Positions 1 through 7,013 of a stretch of DNA of 64,000 nt are shown piece by piece. Source of the DNA: Asticcacaulis sp. AC460 (GTDB lineage Bacteria > Pseudomonadota > Alphaproteobacteria > Caulobacterales > Caulobacteraceae). The notes beneath the pieces are model-generated. The model searched no databases. It was given only the letters and a program-made list of their open reading frames with translations, and was not told the origin of the DNA. Each line of letters begins with the position of its first letter. The stretch's first letter is position 1. The stretch is from assembly GCF_000495795.1 (NCBI RefSeq), contig NZ_AWGD01000041.1, positions 1 to 64,000 of the forward strand, written 5' to 3'. A program made the translations under genes and the position numbers.

Positions 1-104
1 CCGAAGGGGTGGAGGGGTATCTTCCTTGCCCCACTCAAACGTCTCCAATTGACTTTAACCCCACGATCATGGAAGTGCCTCTTCCCCTTCTTCGGTACGC
101 GTCC

Positions 105-1331
105 ATGAAACCCATCAGCAAATCGACCAAGCTCGCCAACGTCCTCTACGACATCCGCGGCCCCATCATGGCCCGCGCCCGTCAGATGGAGGACGAAGGC
201 CACAAACTGATCAAGCTGAACATCGGCAACCTGGCAGCCTTCGGTTTCGACGCGCCGGAAGAAGTCCAGTTGGACATGATCCGCAACCTGCCCAATTCGG
301 CAGGCTATTCCGATTCCAAGGGCATCTTCGCGGCGCGCAAGGCCATCATGCACTATACCCAGTCGCAGGGCGTGCGCGGCGTCACCCTGGACGACATCTA
401 CCTGGGCAACGGCGCCTCGGACCTGATCGCGATGGCGACGAACGCCCTGCTGGACGACGGCGACGAACTGCTGCTGCCGGCGCCGGACTATCCCCTGTGG
501 ACGGCGGTGGCCAGCCTGTCGGGTGGCAAACCGGTCCACTATCTCTGCGACGAAAGCCAGGGCTGGGTCCCCGACCTGAACGACATCCGCGCCAAGATCA
601 CCCCGCGCACCAAGGGCATCGTGGTCATCAACCCCAACAACCCGACCGGCGTGGTCTACCCCGACCATATCCTGCACGAACTTATCACCATCGCGCGCGA
701 CCACGGCCTGGTCCTGCTGGCCGACGAAGTCTACGACAAGGTCCTGTACGACGACGTCAAACACACCGCCCTGGCCAGCCTGTCGACCGACGTCGTCACC
801 CTCACCTTCAACTCGCTGTCGAAAAGCTACCGCGCCTGCGGCTACCGGGCGGGCTGGATGGTGGTGTCGGGCGACAAGGCCTCGGCGCGCGACTATATCG
901 AAGGCCTCGACATGCTGGCCAATATGAAGCTGTGCGCCAATGTGCCGGGCCAGTGGGCGATCCAGACGGCCCTGGGCGGCTATCAAAGCATCAACGACCT
1001 GGTGCGCGAAGGCGGCCGGCTGCGGCAACAACGCGACCTGGCCTACGACCTGATCACAGCGATCCCAGGCGTGACCTGCGTCAAGCCCCAAGCGGCCCTG
1101 TACATGTTCCCGCGCCTGGATCCGGCGGTCTACCCGATCCAGGACGACCGGCAGTTCTTCCTGGCGCTTCTGGAAGCCACGCGGGTGATGCTGGTCCAGG
1201 GGACGGGCTTCAACTGGCCGTCGCCGGACCACTTCCGGATCGTGTTCCTGCCGCACGACTCGGACCTGCGCGAAGCCATCGGCCGCCTGGCCCGCTTCCT
1301 GGAAGACTACCGCGCGAAACAGGCCGCCTAG
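105..1331 (+). CDS. alaA: Pyridoxal phosphate-dependent aminotransferase, AlaA type
   Basis: Class I/II fold aminotransferase, 408 aa, probably the glutamate-pyruvate transaminase that makes alanine in the cytoplasm. The protein follows E. coli AlaA almost end to end: N-terminal 'KLANVLYDIRGPI', 'NIGNLAAFGFDAPEE', 'PAPDYPLWTAV', the 'NPNNPTG' loop, 'ADEVYDKVLYDD', and the Schiff-base lysine near residue 240 in 'NSLSKSYR'. An in-frame ATG at 9 would add 32 residues unlike the family, so I take the ATG at 105, where homology begins. The gene stands alone; the next gene starts about 240 bp downstream. Family assignment is firm; the exact amino-acid preference is inferred. Confidence 0.9.
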   Translation: MKPISKSTKLANVLYDIRGPIMARARQMEDEGHKLIKLNIGNLAAFGFDAPEEVQLDMIRNLPNSAGYSDSKGIFAARKAIMHYTQSQGVRGVTLDDIYLGNGASDLIAMATNALLDDGDELLLPAPDYPLWTAVASLSGGKPVHYLCDESQGWVPDLNDIRAKITPRTKGIVVINPNNPTGVVYPDHILHELITIARDHGLVLLADEVYDKVLYDDVKHTALASLSTDVVTLTFNSLSKSYRACGYRAGWMVVSGDKASARDYIEGLDMLANMKLCANVPGQWAIQTALGGYQSINDLVREGGRLRQQRDLAYDLITAIPGVTCVKPQAALYMFPRLDPAVYPIQDDRQFFLALLEATRVMLVQGTGFNWPSPDHFRIVFLPHDSDLREAIGRLARFLEDYRAKQAA

Positions 1332-1569
1332 CCCCGACGCGTGACTTTCACTTCCTTCTCCTCCCTATCTTTGATGGGGAGGTGGCTAGCAAGCGAGGCC
1401 CCTTATGGGCCGACGCGCGTCGAGACGGAGGGGTCCTTTACTCAGGTCGCTCCCCGAACACCGGGCTGAACGTGCGCGGACACTTCCACGCGGACTTCAA
1501 AATGCCTAAATGGCAGGCAAACTTCGCCTCTACCGGGCGTCAGTAGGACATTTACGGGGGAGAAGGGCG
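1332..1569. other. Non-coding spacer with a degenerate CTCCC/GGGAG repeat remnant
   Basis: No credible gene. Around 1358-1385 'CTCCTCCCTATC' is followed by 'GATGGGGAGG', a hyphenated inverted repeat of the kind often seen between genes in GC-rich alphaproteobacteria. It could form a hairpin after the aminotransferase gene. A purine-rich stretch (GGGGGAGAAGGG) just before 1570 is the ribosome binding site of the next gene. Confidence 0.4.
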
Positions 1570-2280
1570 ATGAAACCAGTATTTTTTCTGGCGGCTGTCA
1601 TTTTGGGTGCCGCTGGTGTTCCGGCATCTGCACAGGATGCGAACACGCTCGGACTGGGTGAGGTCGCTGTAACCTCGAACCGGAACAACGCCCGTTACGC
1701 TGAGCAAAACCGCCCTGTGGTCGGACTACGCCGGCAAGCCGATTCGGCGCTGATCCAAGTTTCATTTGCGTCGGACTCGCGTGACTACGCGACCCGTGAG
1801 CGCGAAATTCACGCCATGCTTCTCGCCGCGCTTGAACGCTCAGCGTCGTCCGGCGTCGAGCTCGTGACCGGAAATTTCGAGCTGACGCCGGTCACCAAGA
1901 AGACCTATATGGACTTGCCCTTGTCGTATGGGGGGCGCGTGGATACCAGCCAGACGACGGTGATGGTCAAGGTAAAGCTGTCCGGATCGGCCAGCGCCGC
2001 CGAACAGACCATCAACGCCTTTATCAAAGATATCCCAAAGACCGGGCGTGGCTCGATCGACAAGAAGGGAGATCTGACGCTGACCATCGTCAACCCTGAC
2101 CAATATTGCGATACCATAGTGGCCCTCGTGGCCGATAATGCCCGGCACTATGCCGCCATGTTCGGCGCCGATTATGCGGTCCAGGTGACCGGGATCGACG
2201 GCCAGATAGACTGGTCGCAGGTCAGCAGCACGGAAGTGTTCCTGTATATTCCCTACCGCTATACCATCGTGCCCAAATGA
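1570..2280 (+). CDS. Secreted protein of unknown function (tandem paralogue 1)
   Basis: 236 aa with a clear Sec signal peptide: lysine, hydrophobic 'FFLAAVILGAAG', then cleavage near 'ASAQD'. I do not recognise the family. The mature protein has a conserved block 'VVGLRRQADSA', a helix-like 'REREIHAMLLAALERS', 'LVTGNFELTPVT', and a C-terminal 'STEVFLYIPYRYTI'; all recur in the next gene, so the two are tandem duplicates. The start at 1570 is chosen because it gives the signal peptide and has a strong purine-rich ribosome site; the reading frame itself is open from 1510. The stop overlaps a possible ATG of the following frame. A periplasmic role is likely; nothing in the sequence shows an enzyme active site. 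Confidence 0.75.
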   Translation: MKPVFFLAAVILGAAGVPASAQDANTLGLGEVAVTSNRNNARYAEQNRPVVGLRRQADSALIQVSFASDSRDYATREREIHAMLLAALERSASSGVELVTGNFELTPVTKKTYMDLPLSYGGRVDTSQTTVMVKVKLSGSASAAEQTINAFIKDIPKTGRGSIDKKGDLTLTIVNPDQYCDTIVALVADNARHYAAMFGADYAVQVTGIDGQIDWSQVSSTEVFLYIPYRYTIVPK

Positions 2281-2306
2281 CTGGCCAAAGAACTGGGAGA
2301 CACGGC

Positions 2307-3104
2307 ATGAAAGCATTTATTCTGGCGGCCATCAGCAGTCTGACCCTGGTCGCCGGTCCTTTGTATGCGCAGGACGATGGCTACAGCGAAGTCGTCGTTG
2401 TCAGTGGCGTGCGGCGAAGCAGCCTCTCCGGGTCTGCCACGGCTGTTGTCGCGCCGCCTCCCGTCATAGGACTCAAGCGGCAGGCGGATTCGGCGGTACG
2501 CAACATCGAGATCGTCTCGGATTCGCGCGAGGAGGCGATGCGCCGGCAGGAAGTCCAAACCATGCTGTTTGACGCGATTGACCGCGCCAAACGCAATGGA
2601 TTTACCCTGGTTACCGGGCAGTTCGAGCTCGTCGAAGTGACCAAAGCCAACTGGAAGGACCTGTTCCCGGGCCTTGCCGGCACTGAGGATTCGCAGGACG
2701 ATGAGGACGACGACTCTTACGACGACGACGACGACAACCAACCGCCACCGGCGTTCGAAGATAGTGGCTCTATCATGGTCGTGCGCCTGAAGGTGAAGAC
2801 AAAGCTGGATGGGTCCATCGGCAACGCGCAGCAGGCGATCGATAAGTTTGTGAAATCTGTCCCGGCGACCGGGCGCTCACAAATCGAGCAGACGGGCGGT
2901 CTGGCGCTGACCATTATCAATCCGGAGCAATATCGCGACGAAATTTATCGCCGTATCGCCGCAGGCGCCACGCATGCGATGAGTTTTTACGGAGCGGAGT
3001 ACGGCCTTGATGTCACGGGTCTGGACAAGAGCATAGCCTGGAAACAAGTCAGCAATACCGAGGTTTTTCTCTACATTCCGTATGGGTTCTCAATAAAGAA
3101 ATAG
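2307..3104 (+). CDS. Secreted protein of unknown function with acidic insert (tandem paralogue 2)
   Basis: 265 aa, paralogue of the gene just upstream, from which it is separated by 26 bp, so the pair is probably co-transcribed. It has a signal peptide ('FILAAISSLTLVAGPLYAQ') and shares 'VIGLKRQADSA', 'MLFDAIDRAKRNG', 'LVTGQFELVEVT' and the C-terminal 'NTEVFLYIPYGFSI'. Unlike its partner it carries an insert around residues 124-150 rich in aspartate and glutamate, followed by prolines, encoded by a GAC-repeat tract near 2700-2745. Such a tract could bind calcium or vary in length by slippage; both are speculation. Start chosen at 2307 for the signal peptide and a GGGAGA ribosome site. Function unknown. 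Confidence 0.75.
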   Translation: MKAFILAAISSLTLVAGPLYAQDDGYSEVVVVSGVRRSSLSGSATAVVAPPPVIGLKRQADSAVRNIEIVSDSREEAMRRQEVQTMLFDAIDRAKRNGFTLVTGQFELVEVTKANWKDLFPGLAGTEDSQDDEDDDSYDDDDDNQPPPAFEDSGSIMVVRLKVKTKLDGSIGNAQQAIDKFVKSVPATGRSQIEQTGGLALTIINPEQYRDEIYRRIAAGATHAMSFYGAEYGLDVTGLDKSIAWKQVSNTEVFLYIPYGFSIKK

Positions 3105-3193
3105 AGACGGTATTTTCACGGGCAGATCTTACCGGCAGGTCTTGGAAGACTTATCCGAAACTAAGTTGAGGGGTAAGCTGATAAGGGTCAGGG

Positions 3194-3712
3194 TCATTTG
3201 AGAAACGATGGCCCCAAGGTTTTGTGGACGTCCCATTCGGCATTCAGGGCTTCGAGCCTGTCGCTAGGGAAATTTCCTGCTCTGGCTTTCTGATACGAGG
3301 GGTCGCGCAGAAAGAAGCGGAGCTTCCACAATTCTGCCATCGCCAAGCCGAGGAGTTGTTTACGCTTTACCCGTGCCGAGGCCAGAATTTTCTCATTTCC
3401 TGTAATCGCATCCCCAGTTCCATAAGAACCACCTTCCAGAATTTCCAACAGCATCGTATGTTGCTGAGGCTGTGACGTTAGTGAAATGACGTGGCGGCCT
3501 GGCTCATCATACAGTGCGATCGTAGTACTAACGTTGTTCAAAACCGCGTTGCACAGCTCCAGAAGTTCAGTCTCCGGATCGTTGAACACATGAGTAATGC
3601 CAATCTCGACTGCGGTGTCTGCCAGAACGATGTATAGGTCGCTCCAGCCATAGCGCCGCAGAATAAAGCTAAAACCTATGTCTTCGCAGATGTCTGAAGG
3701 CGTTTTGGTCAT
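3194..3712 (-). CDS. Hypothetical protein
   Basis: 172 aa, not recognised. It lacks a signal peptide and membrane segments, so it is probably cytoplasmic. The N-terminal half is acidic and hydrophobic ('DICEDIGFSFILRRYGW', 'IVLADTAVEIGITH'); the C-terminal third is basic and aromatic ('ARVKRKQLLGLAMAELWKLRFFL'). The ribosome site upstream of the ATG is weak. It lies convergent to the secreted pair and just downstream of the RelE-type toxin gene on the same strand (47 bp gap), so it could be a passenger of that module. Codon use and base composition appear less GC-rich than its neighbours, a hint of transfer. Confidence 0.5.
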   Translation of the reverse strand: MTKTPSDICEDIGFSFILRRYGWSDLYIVLADTAVEIGITHVFNDPETELLELCNAVLNNVSTTIALYDEPGRHVISLTSQPQQHTMLLEILEGGSYGTGDAITGNEKILASARVKRKQLLGLAMAELWKLRFFLRDPSYQKARAGNFPSDRLEALNAEWDVHKTLGPSFLK

Positions 3713-3759
3713 TGATCCGGCTTGGAAAATTCAACACTAAAGATTTTGGTGACACCAAT

Positions 3760-4056
3760 TCAACTACTCGTGTCCTGTCCGCCAGGCCACTGTTGTGCTG
3801 CATGAAGCACCCGGAGGACAAAAACCTTATGGGCGTCGAATGCGTAGATGACTATATAGTTGGGCCGAACGACCATTTCCCGCGTACCGGCAACTCGCCC
3901 GGGACGAAACAATTTTGGCCGGGCCCTTAGCTTCGCGAGCTTGGCTTCGATATCGTCCTTGAGACTCTGGGCGGCATCGGGATTGTCGTCGGAAATGTAA
4001 TCAACAATGGCCAGAAGGTCGGCGCGGGCCGCCAGCCGCCATTCAAGCGCCAGCAC
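3760..4056 (-). CDS. RelE/ParE-family toxin
   Basis: About 98 aa. The fold signature is visible: 'EWRLAARADLLAIVDYISDDNPDAA', then 'RPKLFRPGRVAGTREMVV', then 'YIVIYAFDAHKVFVLRVLHAAQ', which matches ParE/RelE toxins. I place the start at a GTG (4056) just inside the end of the antitoxin gene, giving a 14-bp overlap typical of translationally coupled toxin-antitoxin pairs; a longer frame opening at 4167 would add 37 residues with no homology. Family toxins act as ribosome-dependent mRNA nucleases (RelE) or gyrase poisons (ParE); which applies cannot be told here. Confidence 0.8.
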   Translation of the reverse strand: MLALEWRLAARADLLAIVDYISDDNPDAAQSLKDDIEAKLAKLRARPKLFRPGRVAGTREMVVRPNYIVIYAFDAHKVFVLRVLHAAQQWPGGQDTSS

Positions 4057-4339
4057 GGCGCTTCCTGTCGATAAGCCGTTGGGCGTCATCCATGACCTGC
4101 TGATGGTCAACGCCCGGGCGTTCATCCTCAAGCGCCTCATGGACCTTGGCGCGAAACCAGGCGTCATAAGCTTCCGGCGTGGTTGTCAAGCCAGCAGGTA
4201 GTCCACCATCCTTTGCGACACGGGTCAGCAGAATACGAACGGCATCTGAGATGGTAAGGCCGACACTGGCCAGTTTTTCAGCAGCAACCGTCTTCAATTC
4301 GTCGTCCACCCGAACATGGAGCATCGACGTTTGGGCCAT
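4043..4339 (-). CDS. RelB/DinJ-type antitoxin
   Basis: 98 aa. The N-terminus 'MLHVRVDDELKTVAAEKLASVGLTISDAVRILLTRVA' is the ribbon-helix-helix DNA-binding region of the RelB/DinJ family; the C-terminal part (charged, 'WFRAKVHEALEDERPGVDHQQV') would wrap the toxin. I use the ATG at 4339, preceded by an excellent AGGAGAGG ribosome site, instead of the ATG six codons upstream. First gene of a two-gene module; by analogy it represses its own promoter, which would lie at about 4340-4390. Confidence 0.85.
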   Translation of the reverse strand: MAQTSMLHVRVDDELKTVAAEKLASVGLTISDAVRILLTRVAKDGGLPAGLTTTPEAYDAWFRAKVHEALEDERPGVDHQQVMDDAQRLIDRKRRAGA

Positions 4340-4911
4340 TGTCCTCTCCTCTTCCAACGCGGAAGTATGTCTCTCAAATGAGAGACGCGCAACCCTGTTT
4401 TGAGCCTCAACGGAAACTGCAATCTGGCGAAACCTCGGAATAAGTATTGGCCCCAGATAAGCGCAGATAAGAACAGATAGACGGTGTTAGCGCGCCACAT
4501 CGCCCGCCGCTGCAGAGCTTTTCGAACCGGTGCAAATATTTCACGCGAAGACGCGAAGAAGAAACGATCAAACCCGCTTCGGCAGGGGAGGCAGACGATA
4601 CGTTTGATGCGCTTTGCGCGGCAGCCGATGAAACACCGGCGCCGCCACATGCGCCATCCATCTGTTCTTATCTGTGCTTATCTGGGGCCAACCTTTCTTA
4701 CCGTCATCCGTCACCGCCACAACCGGCGCGAAACAACCCCGAACACAATCCCGCCGCACCTCCCGTTCACTCTCGATCAATCTCAATGCGCTATCGAATC
4801 AAGCCATACTTCCATATGGATTTTTTGCGCCGCGGTAGTGCGTGTGATCGGTATCTGAGGACAGCCATAAGCCCAGCGTAATCCGGGCCTCGGCAGGAAA
4901 AAGGTGGGCAC
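4340..4911. other. 572-bp gene-free region between the toxin-antitoxin module and tamA
   Basis: I see no gene with plausible protein sequence. The stretch contains a long separated inverted repeat (listed separately) and, between its arms, 'TTCACGCGAAGACGCGAAG', a motif resembling interspersed intergenic repeats in many bacterial genomes. The antitoxin promoter should be at the left end; the tamA leader with an AGGAAAAAGG ribosome site is at the right end (about 4897-4905). Confidence 0.5.
4447..4691. repeat. Separated inverted repeat, 32-bp arms
   Basis: The left arm 4447-4478 (TTGGCCCCAGATAAGC...) and the reverse complement of 4660-4691 match at 31 of 32 bases by eye, with about 180 bp between them. 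Both arms carry the AGATAAG...AGATAAGAACAGAT pattern. It may be a pair of interspersed repeat copies in opposite orientation or the ends of a small non-autonomous element. No transposase and no clear target duplication were seen. Confidence 0.75.
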
Positions 4912-7011
4912 GTGACGGGCGCAAGGGGTGGATCTATACTATGCGCCGTGAGCCTGGCCGCCCTGCTGGCCGGTGCGGCGTCTGCCCAGCAAACTCCGCC
5001 GCCGGATGACATCGTCTCCGACGAAGCCTTCGAGGAAGCCCTTCCCACCCTCGACGCCACACCCGACACGCCAACCGAAACGCCACCACCGGCCGAACCG
5101 ACGCCGCTGCCGTCACCGGACGCCACCATAACCGTCACGGAAACGGCCCCCACCCAAGCCGACGCCCTCCCCGCCGTCACCGTCGACGACCAGGAACTGG
5201 CCGCGCCCCTGCCCGCGCTCGAAGGCTACGACGTCCAGCCGCTCCAGGCGGCCGCCGAGCCCGACCGCGACCTGCCCGATATCCGCTACAGCCTCCAGGT
5301 CGACGGCCTGTGGGGCCGCATGAAGGACCGCTTCAAGGACCTCTCCGCCCTCGAACAGGGCGACGGCAAGGCCGCCAACACCGCCATGATCCGCGCCCGC
5401 GCCAATGAGGACGAAGCCCTCATCCTGCGCCTGCTCAAATCCGAAGGCTATTTCGACGGCTCGGTCATGACCACCCTGGCCCCCGTCACCGATCAGCCGG
5501 ACCAGACCCGCGTCGCCATCACCGTCACCCCCGGCAACCTCTACCGCCTCAACGCCATCGACATCTCCGCCGAACCGACCACGCCGCCCGACCTGATCCG
5601 CCGCTCCCTGCCGCTCAAAAAGGACGACGGCATCGTCGCCGACACCGTCCTGGCCGCCGAGGCCAATGTCAGCCTGGAGATGCAGCGCAACGGCTACCCC
5701 TTCGCCAAGATCGGCGCCCGCGACATCGCCCTCGAAGAACTCACCCACACCGGCGACTACAAGCTCAAGGTCGACACCGGCGACCGCTCGCGCTTCGGCG
5801 GCTTCCGCAGCGACGGCGATATCGTCTTCCAACCCGACCATGTCGAGGTCCTGACGCGCTTTGAACGCGGCGAACTCTACGATAACCGCAAGGTCGACGA
5901 CCTGCGCGAAGCCCTGGTCGCCACCGGACTTTTCTCCAGCGTCGGGGTCGAACCCGTCCCCACCGGCGAAAAGGCCGAGGACGGCACCGCCTATGTCGAC
6001 CTGCTGGTCCACCAGCAAAAAGGCCCCAGCCGCACCCTGTCGGCCGAGGTCGGCTACAGCACCGGCGAAGGCTTCCAGGCCTCGGCCAGTTGGACCGACC
6101 GCAACCGCTTCCCGCCCGAAGGCGCCGTCATCTATACCGGCGTGCTCGGCACCCAGGAACAGGGCCTGTCGGCGACCTTCCGCCGCTCCAACGACAAGAA
6201 ACGCGACCGCAGCACCCAGTTCGGCGTCAGCGCGGCGCACAATGTCTACGACGCCTACGACGCCAACACGGCCAGTCTCAACTACTCCCGCTCGCGCGTC
6301 TCGACGCCCCTGTGGCAGAAGGTGTGGACCTGGTCTTACGGCGCCGAAATCCTGGCCACCCAGGAAATCTCGACCGACCTGACCACCGGCGCCGCCACCA
6401 CCAATGTCCGCGAAGTCTTCTACCTCGCCGACCTGCCGATCCGCATCGGCTACGACCGCTCCGACGACCTGCTCAATCCCACAAAGGGCTTTCGCCTCGG
6501 GCTCCAGACCACGCCGGAATTTGCCCTCGGCGGCAGCGGCGCCTCCAACGTCAAGACCATCGTCGACGGCAGTTATTACAAGGCGATCAACGAGAAGATG
6601 GTGGTCGCCGGCCGGGTCCGGCTCGGCACGCAACTGGGCGCCACCCTGGACCAGATCGCGCCGTCGCGGCGCATCTATGCCGGCGGCGGCGGTTCGGTGC
6701 GCGGCTTCGCCTATCAGGGCCTGGGGCCGCTGGACGCCAATGGCGACCCCACGGGCGGCCTGAGCCTCTTCGAAGCCTCGGTCGAACTTCGTTACCGCCT
6801 CGGTGATCTCGGCATCGTACCCTTTATCGACATCGGCCAGGCCTATCCGGAAGAGGTCCCCAGCTTCTCCGACCTGCGGGTCGGCGTCGGCGTCGGCGCC
6901 CGCCTCTACACCAATTTCGGCCCCATCCGCATCGACATCGCCATGCCGCTGAGCAAGCGCGATAACGAACCCCAGGTAGCGCTCTATGTCGGCATCGGCC
7001 AGGCTTTCTGA
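4912..7011 (+). CDS. tamA: Autotransporter assembly factor TamA (BamA/Omp85 family)
   Basis: 699 aa outer-membrane protein. GTG start at 4912 after AGGAAAAAGG, then a signal peptide ('SILCAVSLAALLAGAASAQ'). A Pro/Ala/Thr-rich linker (about residues 25-100) precedes the POTRA region (about 110-370: 'LLKSEGYFDGSV', 'VTPGNLYRLNAI', 'ALVATGLFSSVGVEPV') and a C-terminal 16-strand barrel domain (about 380-699) with the Omp85 signature 'YAGGGGSVRGFAYQGLGP' and terminal 'ALYVGIGQAF' ending in Phe. Known role: with TamB it inserts certain outer-membrane proteins. tamB starts 2 bp after the stop, so the two are one operon. Confidence 0.92.
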   Translation: MTGARGGSILCAVSLAALLAGAASAQQTPPPDDIVSDEAFEEALPTLDATPDTPTETPPPAEPTPLPSPDATITVTETAPTQADALPAVTVDDQELAAPLPALEGYDVQPLQAAAEPDRDLPDIRYSLQVDGLWGRMKDRFKDLSALEQGDGKAANTAMIRARANEDEALILRLLKSEGYFDGSVMTTLAPVTDQPDQTRVAITVTPGNLYRLNAIDISAEPTTPPDLIRRSLPLKKDDGIVADTVLAAEANVSLEMQRNGYPFAKIGARDIALEELTHTGDYKLKVDTGDRSRFGGFRSDGDIVFQPDHVEVLTRFERGELYDNRKVDDLREALVATGLFSSVGVEPVPTGEKAEDGTAYVDLLVHQQKGPSRTLSAEVGYSTGEGFQASASWTDRNRFPPEGAVIYTGVLGTQEQGLSATFRRSNDKKRDRSTQFGVSAAHNVYDAYDANTASLNYSRSRVSTPLWQKVWTWSYGAEILATQEISTDLTTGAATTNVREVFYLADLPIRIGYDRSDDLLNPTKGFRLGLQTTPEFALGGSGASNVKTIVDGSYYKAINEKMVVAGRVRLGTQLGATLDQIAPSRRIYAGGGGSVRGFAYQGLGPLDANGDPTGGLSLFEASVELRYRLGDLGIVPFIDIGQAYPEEVPSFSDLRVGVGVGARLYTNFGPIRIDIAMPLSKRDNEPQVALYVGIGQAF

Positions 7012-7013
7012 AT

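Noticed and set aside
4484-4858. A 124-codon frame in the gap before tamA
   Set aside because: Arg/His-rich translation with no motif, and it runs through one arm of the inverted repeat; no ribosome site.
5113-6633. A 506-codon open frame opposite tamA, and similar long antisense frames (for example 8868-10574, 18085-18804, 23741-25858, 62519-64000)
   Set aside because: They mirror real genes on the other strand. The translations are biased strings of Gly/Ala/Asp/Val/Gln with no motif, as expected where GC-rich codons remove antisense stops.
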